The notes below the pieces were generated by a model, which ran no database searches, was not told the origin of the DNA, and saw nothing but the letters and a program-made list of their open reading frames with translations. A DNA stretch of 64,000 nt, from positions 67,337,501-67,401,500 of the forward strand of contig CP142451.1 in the NCBI GenBank assembly GCA_038049695.1, read 5' to 3'. This document shows, piece by piece, positions 10,562-22,390 of the stretch. Source of the DNA: Cinnamomum chago (Eukaryota > Streptophyta > Magnoliopsida > Laurales > Lauraceae). Within the stretch, counting starts at the first letter, position 1, and each line of letters starts with the position of its first letter. The position numbers and the translations under genes are program-made.

Positions 10562-12677
10562 AACTTTTGACAAGATTTAACTATTAGGTGCAAGAAGAAG
10601 ATGGTTTAACCAATTGAGGGTCAACTTCAAGAAAAGGATTAGATTCATATAACTATAAGGCACAATATGATCAAATTACCTAAAAGAGAGCTAGGTCTAA
10701 TGAGAAAAGCAATCATGGATATCAATTGGACAAACAAAGAATACCAATTGAGATTTAGGATATGACTTAATAAATCAATCACTCTAAAATGGATTTAAAA
10801 GTATAACTATTATGAGAAATCCAAATTAGAGCTATCCATGATATGGGGTTTACTCAAACATAGCATCAATCAATATTACTTATGAAAAACATATGCTATG
10901 TAAGATTTTGAAAATCATTTCATTCAATCAATAAATATGATTTATTAAAGTGCAAATTGAGTGAAATGAAATTCAAGCATGAAGCCAACCTCAACTAATA
11001 ACCAACCAATATTATGAACACATAAACATGGTGGTCATGATATATACCTATATGAGCAAAAGAGGTGGCAACATGAACATTATGATGCTAATGGTGTGTG
11101 ACATGGAACAATCATATTACTTATCAAGTTCAATCCAATGCACACAAGGTTTATCACATTCACAAGAAATCAAATCAATCAAACATTATACCAATTGAAT
11201 CCAATTGAATTTGATAACATGATAAAGAGCAAGAATGTGACAAAACTTCCATCAAGCATCATAAGTGCATATTCATCACTTTTAAAGATATAACTATAGA
11301 GCCTAGTGATGAACAAGATAAATTGCAATGCTAAAGGATATGACTTTGAAATGCATGCAATTTATAAAGTGACTAAATCATATGAATTCAACATCTAAGA
11401 GGTCCATCAAACATATAGAAATATGAGGAATGGATTTCAAAGAGTTTCATATGATTAAGATCACTACTTATGAAGTTGAAACATGTATAAGGATGACACC
11501 AAGAGAATCTACATGAATCAACATCATAACCATCCAAAAAGAAATGACTATAAAGCATAGAGGATGGATTTGAGTTCTAGTATGGTTTCTACAAATATAA
11601 TAAATAACACAACCATACATAGAACAATTTGACATTTGCATAGAGAGGATTAATCAACACTCAAGATCTAACTCATACCAATCATTAAAAAGAATATAAC
11701 TATTTAAGCACAAGAAGGTATGAAGTTAAAAGAATCAATCTATCATGTAACATCTCCACTCTTAGCAAATGTACTAAGCTTACAATGCAATGAAAAAGGA
11801 TATGAGGTCTATATCAAATGAACTTAGTACATTAAATCACAAATGCACTTAAAAAGCTCAAAAACAAGATTTTACTATAAAGCACATAAACACTCATTAA
11901 TTTGCATTAATGAAACTATATACCAAAATAGGCACAAACATGCAAATCATATCCAACCATGCAATGTAAGACAACAAAATCAATTTGCATAAAGAATGTA
12001 ACTCAATGAGCAAAGATGCAAATTGTTTGTAAAAATTATTTCCTTTCAAAAGATACAATCATAATTAGGCACAAGGAAATAAATTCAAGGAAAATGCTTC
12101 TATAAATATAACTAATAAAGCTTAGAACATTTTCCAAAGTTTTTCAAATCACTTCAATGTATGAAATTCCAACAAAGAATCATTTATAGAATTAAGAGCA
12201 AGTGATTTTGAAAAACAAGAAGTGTACTATTGTAAAGTTTTCAATTTGTAAAAACAATAGACACTTACAAATTTTCCATATCAAAAGATATAACTTGTAA
12301 ATCAATGGAAAACTAAGGTTGCTTCAAATCATTTGATTTCCAAAAAGGATCTAACTATGACAAACATCAAATGATTTTCCAACATCAATTGATCATGAAA
12401 AACTAGCTATGAAAGCATTTGTAATCACAATCAATTGATCATGAATAGATATGCACTACAAGAAATATAACTATATGATCAAAATGCAAATCCATCATGA
12501 AAAGGTTGCAATCAAAGGATTTTGAAAACCATGAGATATAACTATAAAAGTTCATGAAGACAAAATCAAATGATCACAAAGAAACATTGCATTTTAAAAG
12601 ATGAGACTAAAAAGAAACAAAATGCAAATGTATCATGACCAACAAATAGATATGACTAAAAAGAATAGGTTGGTTTA
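10562..12677 (-). repeat. Hairpin array, SIRE-A copy 2
   Basis: Same array as 5385-7500, shifted by 5177. One of the few differences lies in an arm: at 11325 this copy has G, giving a perfect 8-base pairing of 11320-11327 with 11356-11363, where copy 1 has T at 6148. SIRE-B also has G there. Confidence 0.8.
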
Positions 12678-12947
12678 GGGGGATCAAGGCCTTAAGGTTA
12701 CTCAAATAGTCTACCTTTGAAAATTCACCTAAAGCCTTGAAAAGGTTGTCCTTGAAAGATCACTTTGAGGACTCACCAACTCTAGAAGATATAACTTGAG
12801 AAAGTCTTAGAGTGGTGCAAAGAGGCTAGGGAAAATTCATTTTCAAACATAGTGGAAATCTTTAAAAAGATATGCAATAAATCACAACACTAGGGTTCAA
12901 ATCTAGCAAGGATCAACTCCGGGTTGTTAAGCCCTAAAATGGAGTAA

Positions 12948-12962
12948 CCCGCTCTGATACCA
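12948..12962 (-). promoter_or_regulatory. Primer binding site of SIRE-A
   Basis: Minus strand TGGTATCAGAGCGGG, two bases from the LTR at 12965; matches the 3' end of plant initiator-Met tRNA. Confidence 0.85.
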
Positions 12963-12964
12963 CT

Positions 12965-15180
12965 TGTAAATCCATGGGGATCCGAACCCTAGAGGGGGGG
13001 TGAATAGGGTGAGCTTCTTTTATGACCAATTTTAACAATTTTAACTTCTTTAAAACAAACTAGTCACAAGTGATGATTATCAAACAAAATGCGGAAGCTT
13101 AAAGAAAACAATCACCACAAAGCAAGCACCATCACACAAGTATTTATAGTGGTTCGGCCTCAATGCCTACATCCACTACCGGCTTGTGATCCAACACCCC
13201 ACCGGATTTCCACTATTTATGCTTTTCAATAGGCTAAGCAATAACCTTTACAATATGCTTTCCAAGGCTAAGCAATAACCTTACATTGATGTTTTTCAAG
13301 GCTTAACATCAACCTATACATTATGCTTTTATAGGCTGAGCAATAACCTCTTCAACCACATGGTTGGTTATCTCACTAAGTTGTGTCTTTAATACACTAG
13401 ATGGAGATTCATTTTAGCTCATTACATTGCCTCTTAATTAGGCGGATATGGAAGTGAAAAACTAATACACACTCACACTATGGATGCAAAGATGAAAGTA
13501 CATGAAGTGTGTGTGTGTGGTCCTCAATCATTTTGAAAATGGAAGCTCATAAATGTATGCCTAAGGCTTTTGAAAGTTTTAGCTCAAAAACATTTATGAT
13601 TGAGGAAATGCTAATCACATGTTAAAAGTAACAACTTGTTAATGAGATCAAAGATTTACAAGTTGTATGAAATGAATTAGCACTAAACATGTGATGCATA
13701 GGGATGTCAATCAAATCAACATGAAGCTCAAAACATAAAAATAGATTTGATTGAAATAAGGGGACAAATCATATGTAATTATAAATACAACTTGAATATG
13801 ATATACCAATCAAAGTGATGCAAGTTGTGAAACTATAAAACAATAATACACATATGATTTGTAAACATGTTGAATCCAAAACATAAGATATATTTGAAAA
13901 GGATTTTCTTATGATGGAAAACAACAACCAAAGATTCAACAAAGTATATGAATCATGTTACATATTTCATTAACATGATCTACTTAGATTTACCAAAGAT
14001 AAAGTACTACTTTGATGAATCAATGGTGATGTATCCAAAACAATAGATCTATTCAAAATATAACACATGCTAAGGATACAACACATCATAGGTTAACATG
14101 TTACTAAGATTTACCAATGATAAAACAAAACATGAAAACATATGATTTGTAAAGAAGTTGAATCCAAAACATAAGTTAGTTTTGAAAGAGATGTTCTTAT
14201 GATGGAAAACAACAACCAAAGATTCAACCAAGTATATGGATCATGTTACATATAATTCCAAAGGTTTTTCCATTAACATGATCTACTTAGATTTACCAAA
14301 GTTAAGTACTACTTGGATTGAATCATATGATGTTGTATCCAAAACAATAAATCAACTCAAAACATAAAACATGTTAAGGACACAACACAAACATAGTTTA
14401 ACATGCTAGAAATGATTTACCAAAAATAAAACAAAGCATGAAAACATATGATTAAGGAAGGAAGAGCCTACTTGGTGGTTTAACTTCATTAATCCAAGCT
14501 TTAGCTTTCCTAATCATCCCCTTCATCCCTTGGTTCTTTTCCCTTTTGATATGCCTCAATACCTCTCAAGGAGGGGCTTAAAATTCCCAACTTTTGGTAA
14601 GGGAAAGAACTCATATTTATAGCAAAAAGTTGCCAACGGCTAGTCCTCGGTCGACCGGCAAAGAGGTCTCGGTCGACCGGGAAGGCACAACGGTCAGATT
14701 TCTGACCGTTGGAGGTTTCAGTTCAGAAACTGCAGGTTTTACCTCCAGTTGTCTCGGTCGACCGAGACCTGCCTCTCGGTCGACCGGCGACACTGCCGGG
14801 ACAGCCTCCCTTTGACAAAAAATGCAACTTTTGCATATTTGAAGGTTTTTCTATGGGGGACCTTTTGGCCACTAAATCAAGCTTGAAAAACATGTTTTAA
14901 AGATTCTAATGGTTTTTAAAACATGAACATAAAAAGCCTAAAAAGATTCAAAACTTTAAAAACAAAGGCTTGCTTGATTTCTTGAAAACTCTTTTCTAAA
15001 ACAAATGCATCCAAGTTTTAAAAACAAATCATGCATAAATCAATACTTTTATAAATCTTAAAAGCAATGTTTGAATAAAACAAGATTTCAAGTTTATTTA
15101 AAACCAATGCAAGTGTGTAAATCAAATGATGCTTGAATGATAATGCATCTATCAAATTGCAATCTAGAAAATTCCTAACA
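12965..15180 (-). mobile_element. SIRE-A LTR, right copy (2216 bp)
   Basis: In element sense this is the 5' LTR. Its outer end abuts copia sequence at 15181 (cctat), the presumed target. It contains a TATA box at 14614-14621 and a palindrome island at 14648-14786, as in the left copy. Confidence 0.9.
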
Positions 15181-15717
15181 CCTATTGCCCTTGGATGAAA
15201 AGGGTCTTTTGGTCATTTTGCCTTCCAGACAGGACTCACAGACATGCATTGGTTCTACAACCAATGAAGCCAAGATACCATCTTTCACTAGCCTGTCAAT
15301 CCTATTTAGGTTTATATGACCTAGCCTCAAGTGCCAAAGTTTTGTTGGATTAGATGAAGGTGACCTTCTCTTTAATGATGGCCTATTAATTATTTCGGTA
15401 TCATGTATCTCATACATTGTGGGAGTTAACAGATAAAGCCCATTGATTACCTTGCCAGAACATATAAAAGTACCGTTCCTCTTTATGACAACTTCAGTAC
15501 CAAAAGTAATAGAATAACTTTTATTCACCAAACTAGAAACTGAAATTAAATTCCGTCTTAAAGATGGTACATATAGAGTGTCTGACAAAACCAACTTATT
15601 ATCTTGAAAACATAAAGTAATAACTCCTACTGAGACCGCATCCGCCTTAGCATCAGATCCTAGGTTGACAATGATTTCGCCGTCACTAAGTTTCCTGGTT
15701 TCCCGGAACCCCTGCAA
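15181..15717 (-). pseudogene. Copia protease end and GAG-pre-integrase, copy 1
   Basis: This part encodes a region after the protease and the GAG-pre-integrase/zinc-binding start of integrase. Recognisable stretches are VPSLRRNLISVSSL, LWHLRLGHINLNRI and CESCLEGKMTKRPF, which carry the His and Cys pattern of the integrase N-terminal zinc finger. It ends where SIRE-A is inserted. The homologous part of copy 2 lies at 43971-44507. It is broken and part of a dead element. Confidence 0.8.
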
Positions 15718-16656
15718 CTAATTACATATGTGATTAGTTGCCCCAGAGTCCACACACCAAGATTCTGAAGTACCAGTTGCAAAACTAACTTCAGAAACAA
15801 GTGACTCAATCATACCTGAGGTCTTCTTCTTAGACAGATAATCTGGAACATTCCTTTTCCAATGTCCTGTCATACCACAACGGAAACACTTTCCTTTTGT
15901 CCCCGATCCCTTAGCCTTGCCAACACCACCATTAGGACCATTCTCCACCTTAGGACCCTTTGGAACTGATTTCTTTTTGCCTTTCCGCTCTTTGTCATTC
16001 GGTTTGGACTTGGCAAATGACTTTTCTGTCATCAGGGCAGTTGGCTTCTTCTTCATAATCCCTTCAGTCACCACTAGCTGGCTAGAAAGCTCAGCTAAAG
16101 TCAAATTCATCTTATTCATATTATAGTTGACTTTGAAATTGTTGAATGACTCTGGTAGTGACTCAAGGATTATGTCAATCTGCGATTCTGCATCAATCGC
16201 AACCCCCAATACATCTAACTCGTTCAATGAGTCCATCATTTTCAACATGTGGTCCTGTACTGGTGTGCCTTCAGCCATCTTGGTCTAATAAGCACCCTCA
16301 TAGCAGCCTGTCTAGCAGGCCTGCCCTATTCCGCAAACATTTTCCTTAAGTTTGATATAATATCATATGTAGTCTTAAAGAATTGATGTTGGTGTTGTAA
16401 AACACTAGACATGGATGCCTGTATGTAACATCTGGCTATCTCATCGTCTTTGGCCCACTTGGTGTAAAGTTCTTTTTCTTCCTGTGATGCTTCCGGCAAT
16501 GGCTCATCAAGGGGGGGGGTGTTTGGTAAGGACATATTTATATCCTGAAGTTGTCAGGACTATATCTAGGTTCCGTTTCCAGTCTACATAATTGGATCCC
16601 ACCAACTTATTCTGGTTGAGGATGGTCGCAAGTGGATTGAAAGTATTTGAATTCAT
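15718..16656 (-). pseudogene. Copia gag with zinc knuckle and protease motif, copy 1
   Basis: Gag begins near 16656 by comparison with copy 2 and carries the UBN2-type capsid segment (ELYTKWAKDDEIARCYI, MMDSLNELDVLGV). A Lys-rich linker and a zinc-knuckle region (CFRCGMTGHW) follow. The protease active-site motif WCVDSGATNHIC lies near 15730. It has a few breaks. Gag would form the virus-like particle and the protease would process the polyprotein. Confidence 0.8.
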
Positions 16657-18371
16657 GCTTGAAATATTGTATCACATAACCATACATTCAATTAATGAAT
16701 TTAAATGACATTAGGGTTTAGTATTCTACCAAATTTATATGGAATCCTCATAACTACTAAATTCAGAATACATCGGAATCCCAATCCCCGGGGTATGCCT
16801 CCTTGGGGAGTGCAAATACCACCTATATTGGTGCAGATCACAGTTGGTCAAAATTAGGATTAAGACTAACTATCCATGATCCCCTCCATTCATTATTATC
16901 TAGGTATCTCATACCAAATAATGAATGACTCCCGATTACTTTGGTTTCTAAAATAAATGAGGCAAATCCTTAGGGATACTACATCATTAATTTAGTTAAG
17001 TGTGACCCACCAACTAGCATTGTCTGACAACCGTTGCGAGCAGCTCCTCCTTGGGGAGTGGGCCCCCGCCCCGTCTCTCCAATACTATCCATAGGAGATC
17101 CATATCTAGTAACCAGACAAGTAAAATCCCTCCGTGGGGAACAACCATTCTCAAGATGGCGTGAGGCTAATACTTTCCTTACAATGGACCTATGGTGGAA
17201 AACCATGGGGATTTCTAAACATAAATGCCCCGCTCCCACTTAATATTTTAGAATTGAGGATTTCCTTGTAAGGTATTTAGGGCCCACATATATATATATA
17301 TATATGAACATCAAATCATCTCATGATATGATCAAAGATTGGTTCCAAGTCAAGTTATTTTAAGGAAAGTCCAGTTTCTAAATTAGTGTTGCCAATGTGT
17401 CCATCTCATGGGTCATCAACACTAATTAAAACTCTTTCCAAAAATTAATTTGATTTGACCAATTTTAGTAACTTGCTATGTTTGTATCAGATTTGGAAAT
17501 ATTCTAAATTAAGCATGCATCCATAAATAGAAAGTGCTAAAATTAGAAACTAGTCCTCTCCTCTACATGGCCCTAGCAGAATAGACTTCTTGGACTTCTA
17601 GACTTTCCAAAACTTTGGAATTCCTCAAACTCTTTGGGCAACTCCAAAACTCTTTTGGTAATCTTCAAACTCTTTGATTAGGAGTCCAACATCGCTTTCC
17701 TTCTTCGTCTCGGACATTGCCAGAATTTACAAATTTAAAAAAATTACATAAATTCCTATGCCTCGATTATGAGACTTATATGGTAATCTAAACATGGAAA
17801 TAAAAAGGGTTATAAGGAAATTCATCATGCCTTGCCCTTTCACAGGAAACCATGACGCCCTTTACATTTAGCCTTAAATAAACCAATAACCATAAATAGA
17901 AAGCAAAAGACTTGTGGGCCATATGGAAAGGACATGATCATCTGCAAGTTAGTATCTCATACAACCATACAAATCACAAAAACAGGCTGCCAAATAATGC
18001 TGGAAAAATAGGATGTAAGATAAGACCCGAAACTGAAAAAATAGTTTCTGCAACATCCTGTGCAGAAGGCTCAGTCGACCGGCCAGGGGGCCAAGCACGG
18101 GCCAGGTCGACCGGACTGACGAAAACCTACAACCTGGGTTGTTCTGTTTCGTGTCCATTCTTCACCAAATCACTTCCAAAGTGTTCCAATGGCTTCCTAC
18201 CATCCTTCCATCATTATTAAACCCTTTTCGGACTATCCAAACATGAATCTACTTTTAAACCAAGCAAATTCATCAAAACTGATCATTACATAGCCCTTGC
18301 TTCATCTTCTTCGCATCTCATGTAAAGATTAGAGCAAGCTTACTGACCTAACATGATTAGAGATGAGGTAT
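16657..18371 (-). other. Copia 5' leader, copy 1
   Basis: About 1.7 kb between primer site and gag with no supported gene, homologous to 63157-64000 of copy 2. It contains an AT dinucleotide run near 17287-17303. At 18072-18114 lie two GTCGACCGG words in a GC-rich inverted arrangement, resembling the palindromes of the SIRE LTRs but embedded in different sequence. Confidence 0.65.
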
Positions 18372-18384
18372 GCCTCTGATACCA
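18372..18384 (-). promoter_or_regulatory. Primer binding site of copia copy 1
   Basis: Minus strand TGGTATCAGAGGC, two bases from the LTR end at 18387; initiator-Met tRNA type. Confidence 0.8.
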
Positions 18385-18386
18385 AT

Positions 18387-20146
18387 TGTTGGAAGTAGGT
18401 GTGCCTTCCAGACAGGTTTCAAAGACTTTTGACCCACTTGATGCAGGGATCAACTGTCTAGAAAGGCAACAAACCCAATCCAGGATGCATTCCCTCAAAC
18501 TCATAAATCATGTACAACAACAAATACTATCTAGAAGATAGAAAACAACACCTAAACATGCAACCACTAAATCTACAGCATACAACGATGTAGATATACC
18601 TTTGGAGCTTTGTAGTGCTCTAATGGAGAATTTGAGTTCTTTCTTTGATGATGAACACCTTCACTAACCAAATCAAGACATCCAACACCTTTTGATCTTC
18701 CACACTATGACCCTTATTAGATCTCTTTTCTCAAGAAGATGATGGAATCTTCAAGAGAAAACCCAACTAGTAACTCTAAGGAACTAAAGGAGAAAGAGAA
18801 GAGAACTTAGAGAGGAAGAGAACTTGTGCAACACTTGCACAAAGGGGCTGGATTCTCTCACACTATTATGGACGTCCAAGAGGGGATATCTCCCCTATTT
18901 GTAGTCCTGCATTCCACCTCTTTACCTATTTGAAATAGAAGTTTAACTCCCATTGCAAGATAGTAACCTTCTCCCTTGCTAGTTGCCATAGAAGTCCTAC
19001 TTCCACAACCATTAGTAGCTTTCTCCTTTCTAATTAAAATAGAAGTCCTACCTCCATTAATAATTAGTAACTTACTATTACCATTAATAGAAGTCTCACT
19101 TCAAATAGAAATAGTAACCTTCCTATTAGAGTTCAAGTATAATTAGTATCTATCTAATAATTTGGGCTAGCGTGGGGACCACTAGGGATTCCTTAGAAAG
19201 CTGGCTCCAACAGGGACACGCGACCCCACATCTCATGTGCAATTCGGGCCCACCGTTAATTGCAAATAACTCCACTATATAAATGCAATTGCACTCCAGT
19301 CTTAGGAATATATTACAATGAAGACCCTAAACTTCCTCAGTACCACAAGTAGGCCCCTCCATCTATATCCATGAATCAATTGGACTTGTCCACCAAAATA
19401 GACCCATATCTTATTATCCTTGAGCCCCAATCAATTATAGTGATCATTTGGTACCGATCCAATTAACTCTTAATCGGAATGGATGCGCACTTACCAATGA
19501 TAAATCCATTAATTGGCACAAGGGAATATAAAAGATAGATTCCATCTTGACCATTTAATGTTCCCACAGCTCTACTACCACGTACCCAAATCACCGAGGT
19601 GTTGACCTACAATTGGCCTCACTCATTGGTGACTCAAAGCAAATGCATAGATAAAAACTTGAGTTCATTAATGTCTCAGGATTATGAGCCTATTGTTAGG
19701 GAATTATGAGAGCAAACCTTAAAGTAAAGACTGTATATAAGGTGCTTCTCATGGTCCTTCAATACATCCAATGTACCAGCACTATGATCCAGAATCTTAC
19801 ATTCTGATGATCGAAACAAATCACACTATCTCATAGTGATCAAAGTGTTGCAACCTTGTCAGGTGAGATGCCCAGTCTCATCACTGGTTGTGAAGATATT
19901 TTAAGTATAAGATTTGTGACACATATCTCCCGTATGTGGATCTCATCCATATACATATATCACATCTAATATACTAATGGGACCTGGTTCATCTCATGAA
20001 CCATTATGTCATATGTATTGGTTATGTGCAAGTATATAATTAAACACCATTCATCTCATGAAAGGAAAACATGATTGTATTGATGAATAAAGAAATTAAT
20101 CAACTTATTACATCATACTCTTGGTATTGAGACCATAAAACTAACA
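18387..20146 (-). mobile_element. Copia LTR, copy 1 (1760 bp)
   Basis: Starts TGTTGGAAGTAGGTG and ends AAACTAACA on the plus strand. It aligns along its length with 39764-41472, including CTAGCGTGGGGACCACTAGGG and the oligo-T/AAATAGAAGT repeats near 18920-19130. The two LTRs come from different elements and differ visibly. Confidence 0.85.
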
Positions 20147-20594
20147 AAGTCTACCCTAATCACGAGTTCAGAATGCTAAAAAAATGCAGATCTACAAAGT
20201 AGGAATGATCCTAAGCATGTTACTGATGATAGATGACTAGTAAGTATTAGATCTACTGAAAAACACTACTATTAATGCAGATCTACAATGCATGCATGAT
20301 CCTAAGCACGTTTCTAACCATTAATGATACTAAATATCAATTGAAGAGAACGTAATCTAGCAATACCGGTTTGAGTTGTATCCTTTAAGTCCTAGATCGA
20401 AGCTTTCACGCAAATCCATGGCTTCCGCAAGCCTTCTCCATTGCTAATCTTGGAAACCAGAAAGCTCCTTCTTCTCCTTTCTTCTAGATCCAAGGCTCTC
20501 TCTTTGGTTATGGTGGCTACTCTCTTTTTCTCTCTTTGCTTCTAATTTTTCTATTCTTTTTTTGGTAGCCCCCTTTGTAAATGGTATAAGAGAT

Positions 20595-20606
20595 CCTTAT
20601 ATAAGG
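20595..20606 (-). promoter_or_regulatory. TATA box of LTR X
   Basis: CCTTATATAAGG; read on the minus strand it lies ~45 bases downstream of the nearest inverted-repeat unit and upstream of a purine-rich leader at 20570-20440. Confidence 0.5.
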
Positions 20607-20649
20607 GTTTTCTCGTGGAGAAGGGGTTAGGTAGATTTAGGGTTTCGGG

Positions 20650-21062
20650 GACTTGGGTGCACACATAGGTGCGCCCATGTTGGTCCGGGGACTTGGGTGC
20701 ACACATAGGTGCACCCATGTGCTGTTTTGGGGCTAAGAGGGCTTACGGTTCGGTACAGATTGTTTTCGGATCAAATTCGGACTGAAACAGAGGAAACTTG
20801 ACTTAGGCGCACTTGTGGGGGCACCCAAGTGGATTTTTAGAACTTTGTGTGTGCCCATGTCATTTTTCGGGTCGAATGGGCTTGGGGTTTGGTTTTGGAT
20901 TATTTTTGGATTGAGATCGGGTCAGAACTATGAAGAGTGGAGCGGAACCAACCTAAATATGCACTAAAGTGCTTTCTATGGAAACCAGGGACTTGGACGC
21001 ACCTGTGTGTGCGCCCAAGTGTAGTTTGAGATTTGGGCGCACCTATATTGGCGCCCAAGTGT
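20650..21062. repeat. Third cluster of GGCGCC-type inverted-repeat units
   Basis: Five units near 20651-20680, 20693-20720, 20801-20831, 20992-21021 and 21032-21062. The unit at 20992-21021 pairs almost completely around a six-base spacer. Confidence 0.8.
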
Positions 21063-21586
21063 GTCCCTGGTGCGGGACCACTTGTGTAGCCTTCCGAGGG
21101 TCATATCTTTTGATCCGTTGGTCGGAATTGGACGTTCTATATATCGTCAGAAAGCTCTCGGAACGTAGAATCTTTTGGTCTATAGATCCTAATGGTCAGA
21201 GGTCAGGAAAAGTAAGGGATACTTGGATCAATGATTCTAACCTCCTAATTCGTGCTAATCATATTGTGCTTAGGCAAACTAAGTGCGATCTCATTGGGAG
21301 CAAACGGAGTGTGTTCTATGTAGTCTGGAAGGGGCTTGGGTAGCATTGTAGTCCACTCCTTGTTTGAATAGCGGGTTGAACTCGAGATCCAAACGTGATT
21401 CGGCCTTTTCTCTCACAAATTTCTATGAATCGTTGAACTAAGTCTAAAATTATCAACAAGCATCTTCATCGTCATTAATTAATCTGAATTATGCCATTAA
21501 CCATTCAATTGTTGGTGAAATGGGGGCATCGTTATATATGATAAGTGTTTAAGGCTATCATAGGGGGCCAAAATGAGGTGTCTACA

Positions 21587-21949
21587 GGTGTCTTTGCAAA
21601 GTGACATGACTCAAGAAAGCAATGTCAAGTTGAGACTCCAAAAGCTGACAATCTCGACGAGAGACGGCTTGAACCTCGACAAAGCATTGAGTTTTACCAA
21701 GCACACATGGCAGGATCTTTCGACAAATGGGTCCGGCAATGCACCTACAAAAGGGGTGACTTGGTCCTTACGGTAAAATGACCAATGGTTTTCGCTCACA
21801 AGCCCAAAGGCAAATTTGAGCCAAAATGGGAGGGACCCTATGTCATCGACAAGGTTTTATCCAACAGCACATATGCTATCATAAACACGGAGGGTGACAA
21901 ATTTATGTTCCCCATCAACGGCAAGTTCTTAAAGCGATACTACCCTTGA
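21587..21949 (+). pseudogene. C-terminal end of Ty3 Tat-lineage integrase
   Basis: The end of this segment reads GKFEPKWEGPYVIDKV, then a run ending PINGKFLKRYYP before a stop. This is the GPY/F-like tail of integrase in Tat/Ogre-type plant Ty3 elements. The upstream integrase core and the rest of pol are absent, cut by LTR X. The fragment is broken. It fixes the orientation of the host element as plus, with a 3' region following. Confidence 0.75.
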
Positions 21950-22390
21950 AGACTTACGCCACTGGGTCAGAGCAATGCCTGCACGGCCAAAACCTATTCC
22001 CAGGTACTTGCTCGTCAAACCCATTCCTCTTAGATTTTTCATCCTTATGTTGAAATTTCAAAAAAAAAATTTCAAAACAATGTTTACTTTCATCATTTCA
22101 TTGTTAAAAAAAATTCCAAGTTTAGGAGCTTTTTCCTAACTTGACCAAATTTTCGACCCTTGAACTCGAAATTCATGGTTTGAAACAGAAATCAGGATTC
22201 AGGGCTTTCCACCCTAATCCGCCCTGACTTTTACCACAAAAAATGGTTTTAGGTCAAAATTTACAACCCTAGTGTCTTTAAACAAAAAAAAATGGTTTTT
22301 CAAATAAACCACGGGGAAGAAATGCCTAGTTGATACTTGCAAAATCTAAAATTGGAAGGATGCGAACCACATTCGATACTTCCAAAATCT
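21950..22390. other. Region after Tat integrase, no gene seen
   Basis: A-rich non-coding DNA directly following the integrase stop. It leads into the tandem-repeat region and has no recognisable ORF or terminus. Confidence 0.5.

Larger units (their letters stand above)
5094..15180 (-). mobile_element. SIRE-A: Sirevirus-like non-autonomous element, tandem form
   Basis: From the left: partial internal region (5094-7787), LTR (7788-10003), internal region (10004-12964), LTR (12965-15180). Units 5094-10003 and 10271-15180 match at a constant offset of 5177 with about ten substitutions that I could find by eye and no length change, so the duplication is very recent. The primer site, LTR words such as AGAGGGGGGGTGAATAGGG and repeated CTCCCCCTTTG polypurine tracts are Sirevirus-like. 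There is no gag, protease, integrase or reverse transcriptase ORF. It sits in copia copy 1, which resumes at 15181. The left end is truncated inside the internal region, so the expected third LTR and the left target duplication are missing. Confidence 0.85.
15181..20146 (-). mobile_element. Ty1/copia element, copy 1 (5' half)
   Basis: Minus-strand element with 5' LTR (18387-20146), primer site, long leader, gag, protease and the start of integrase. It stops at 15181 where SIRE-A begins. The rest of pol and the 3' LTR are not found left of SIRE-A. The homologous copy 2 at 39764 onward shows what is missing. LTRs of ~1.7 kb starting TGTTGGAAGTAGG and a long leader suggest the Angela/Tork side of copia; lineage is tentative. 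The coding part is broken in several places. Confidence 0.85.
20147..21586 (-). mobile_element. LTR X, reverse orientation, left side cut by copia
   Basis: On the minus strand it begins TGTAGACACCTCATTTTGG, a typical LTR start. It contains GGCGCC-type inverted repeats, then a TATA box, then a purine-rich leader, then the word TGCGGAAGC. The copia LTR interrupts it at 20146, so the far terminus is not seen. It adjoins a Tat-lineage integrase fragment in the opposite orientation, so it is likely an independent insertion. Family unknown, presumably Ty3. Confidence 0.55.

Noticed and set aside
12948-12962. Possible tRNA gene
   Set aside because: Only the 3'-end complement of initiator-Met tRNA is present; it is the primer binding site of an LTR element.
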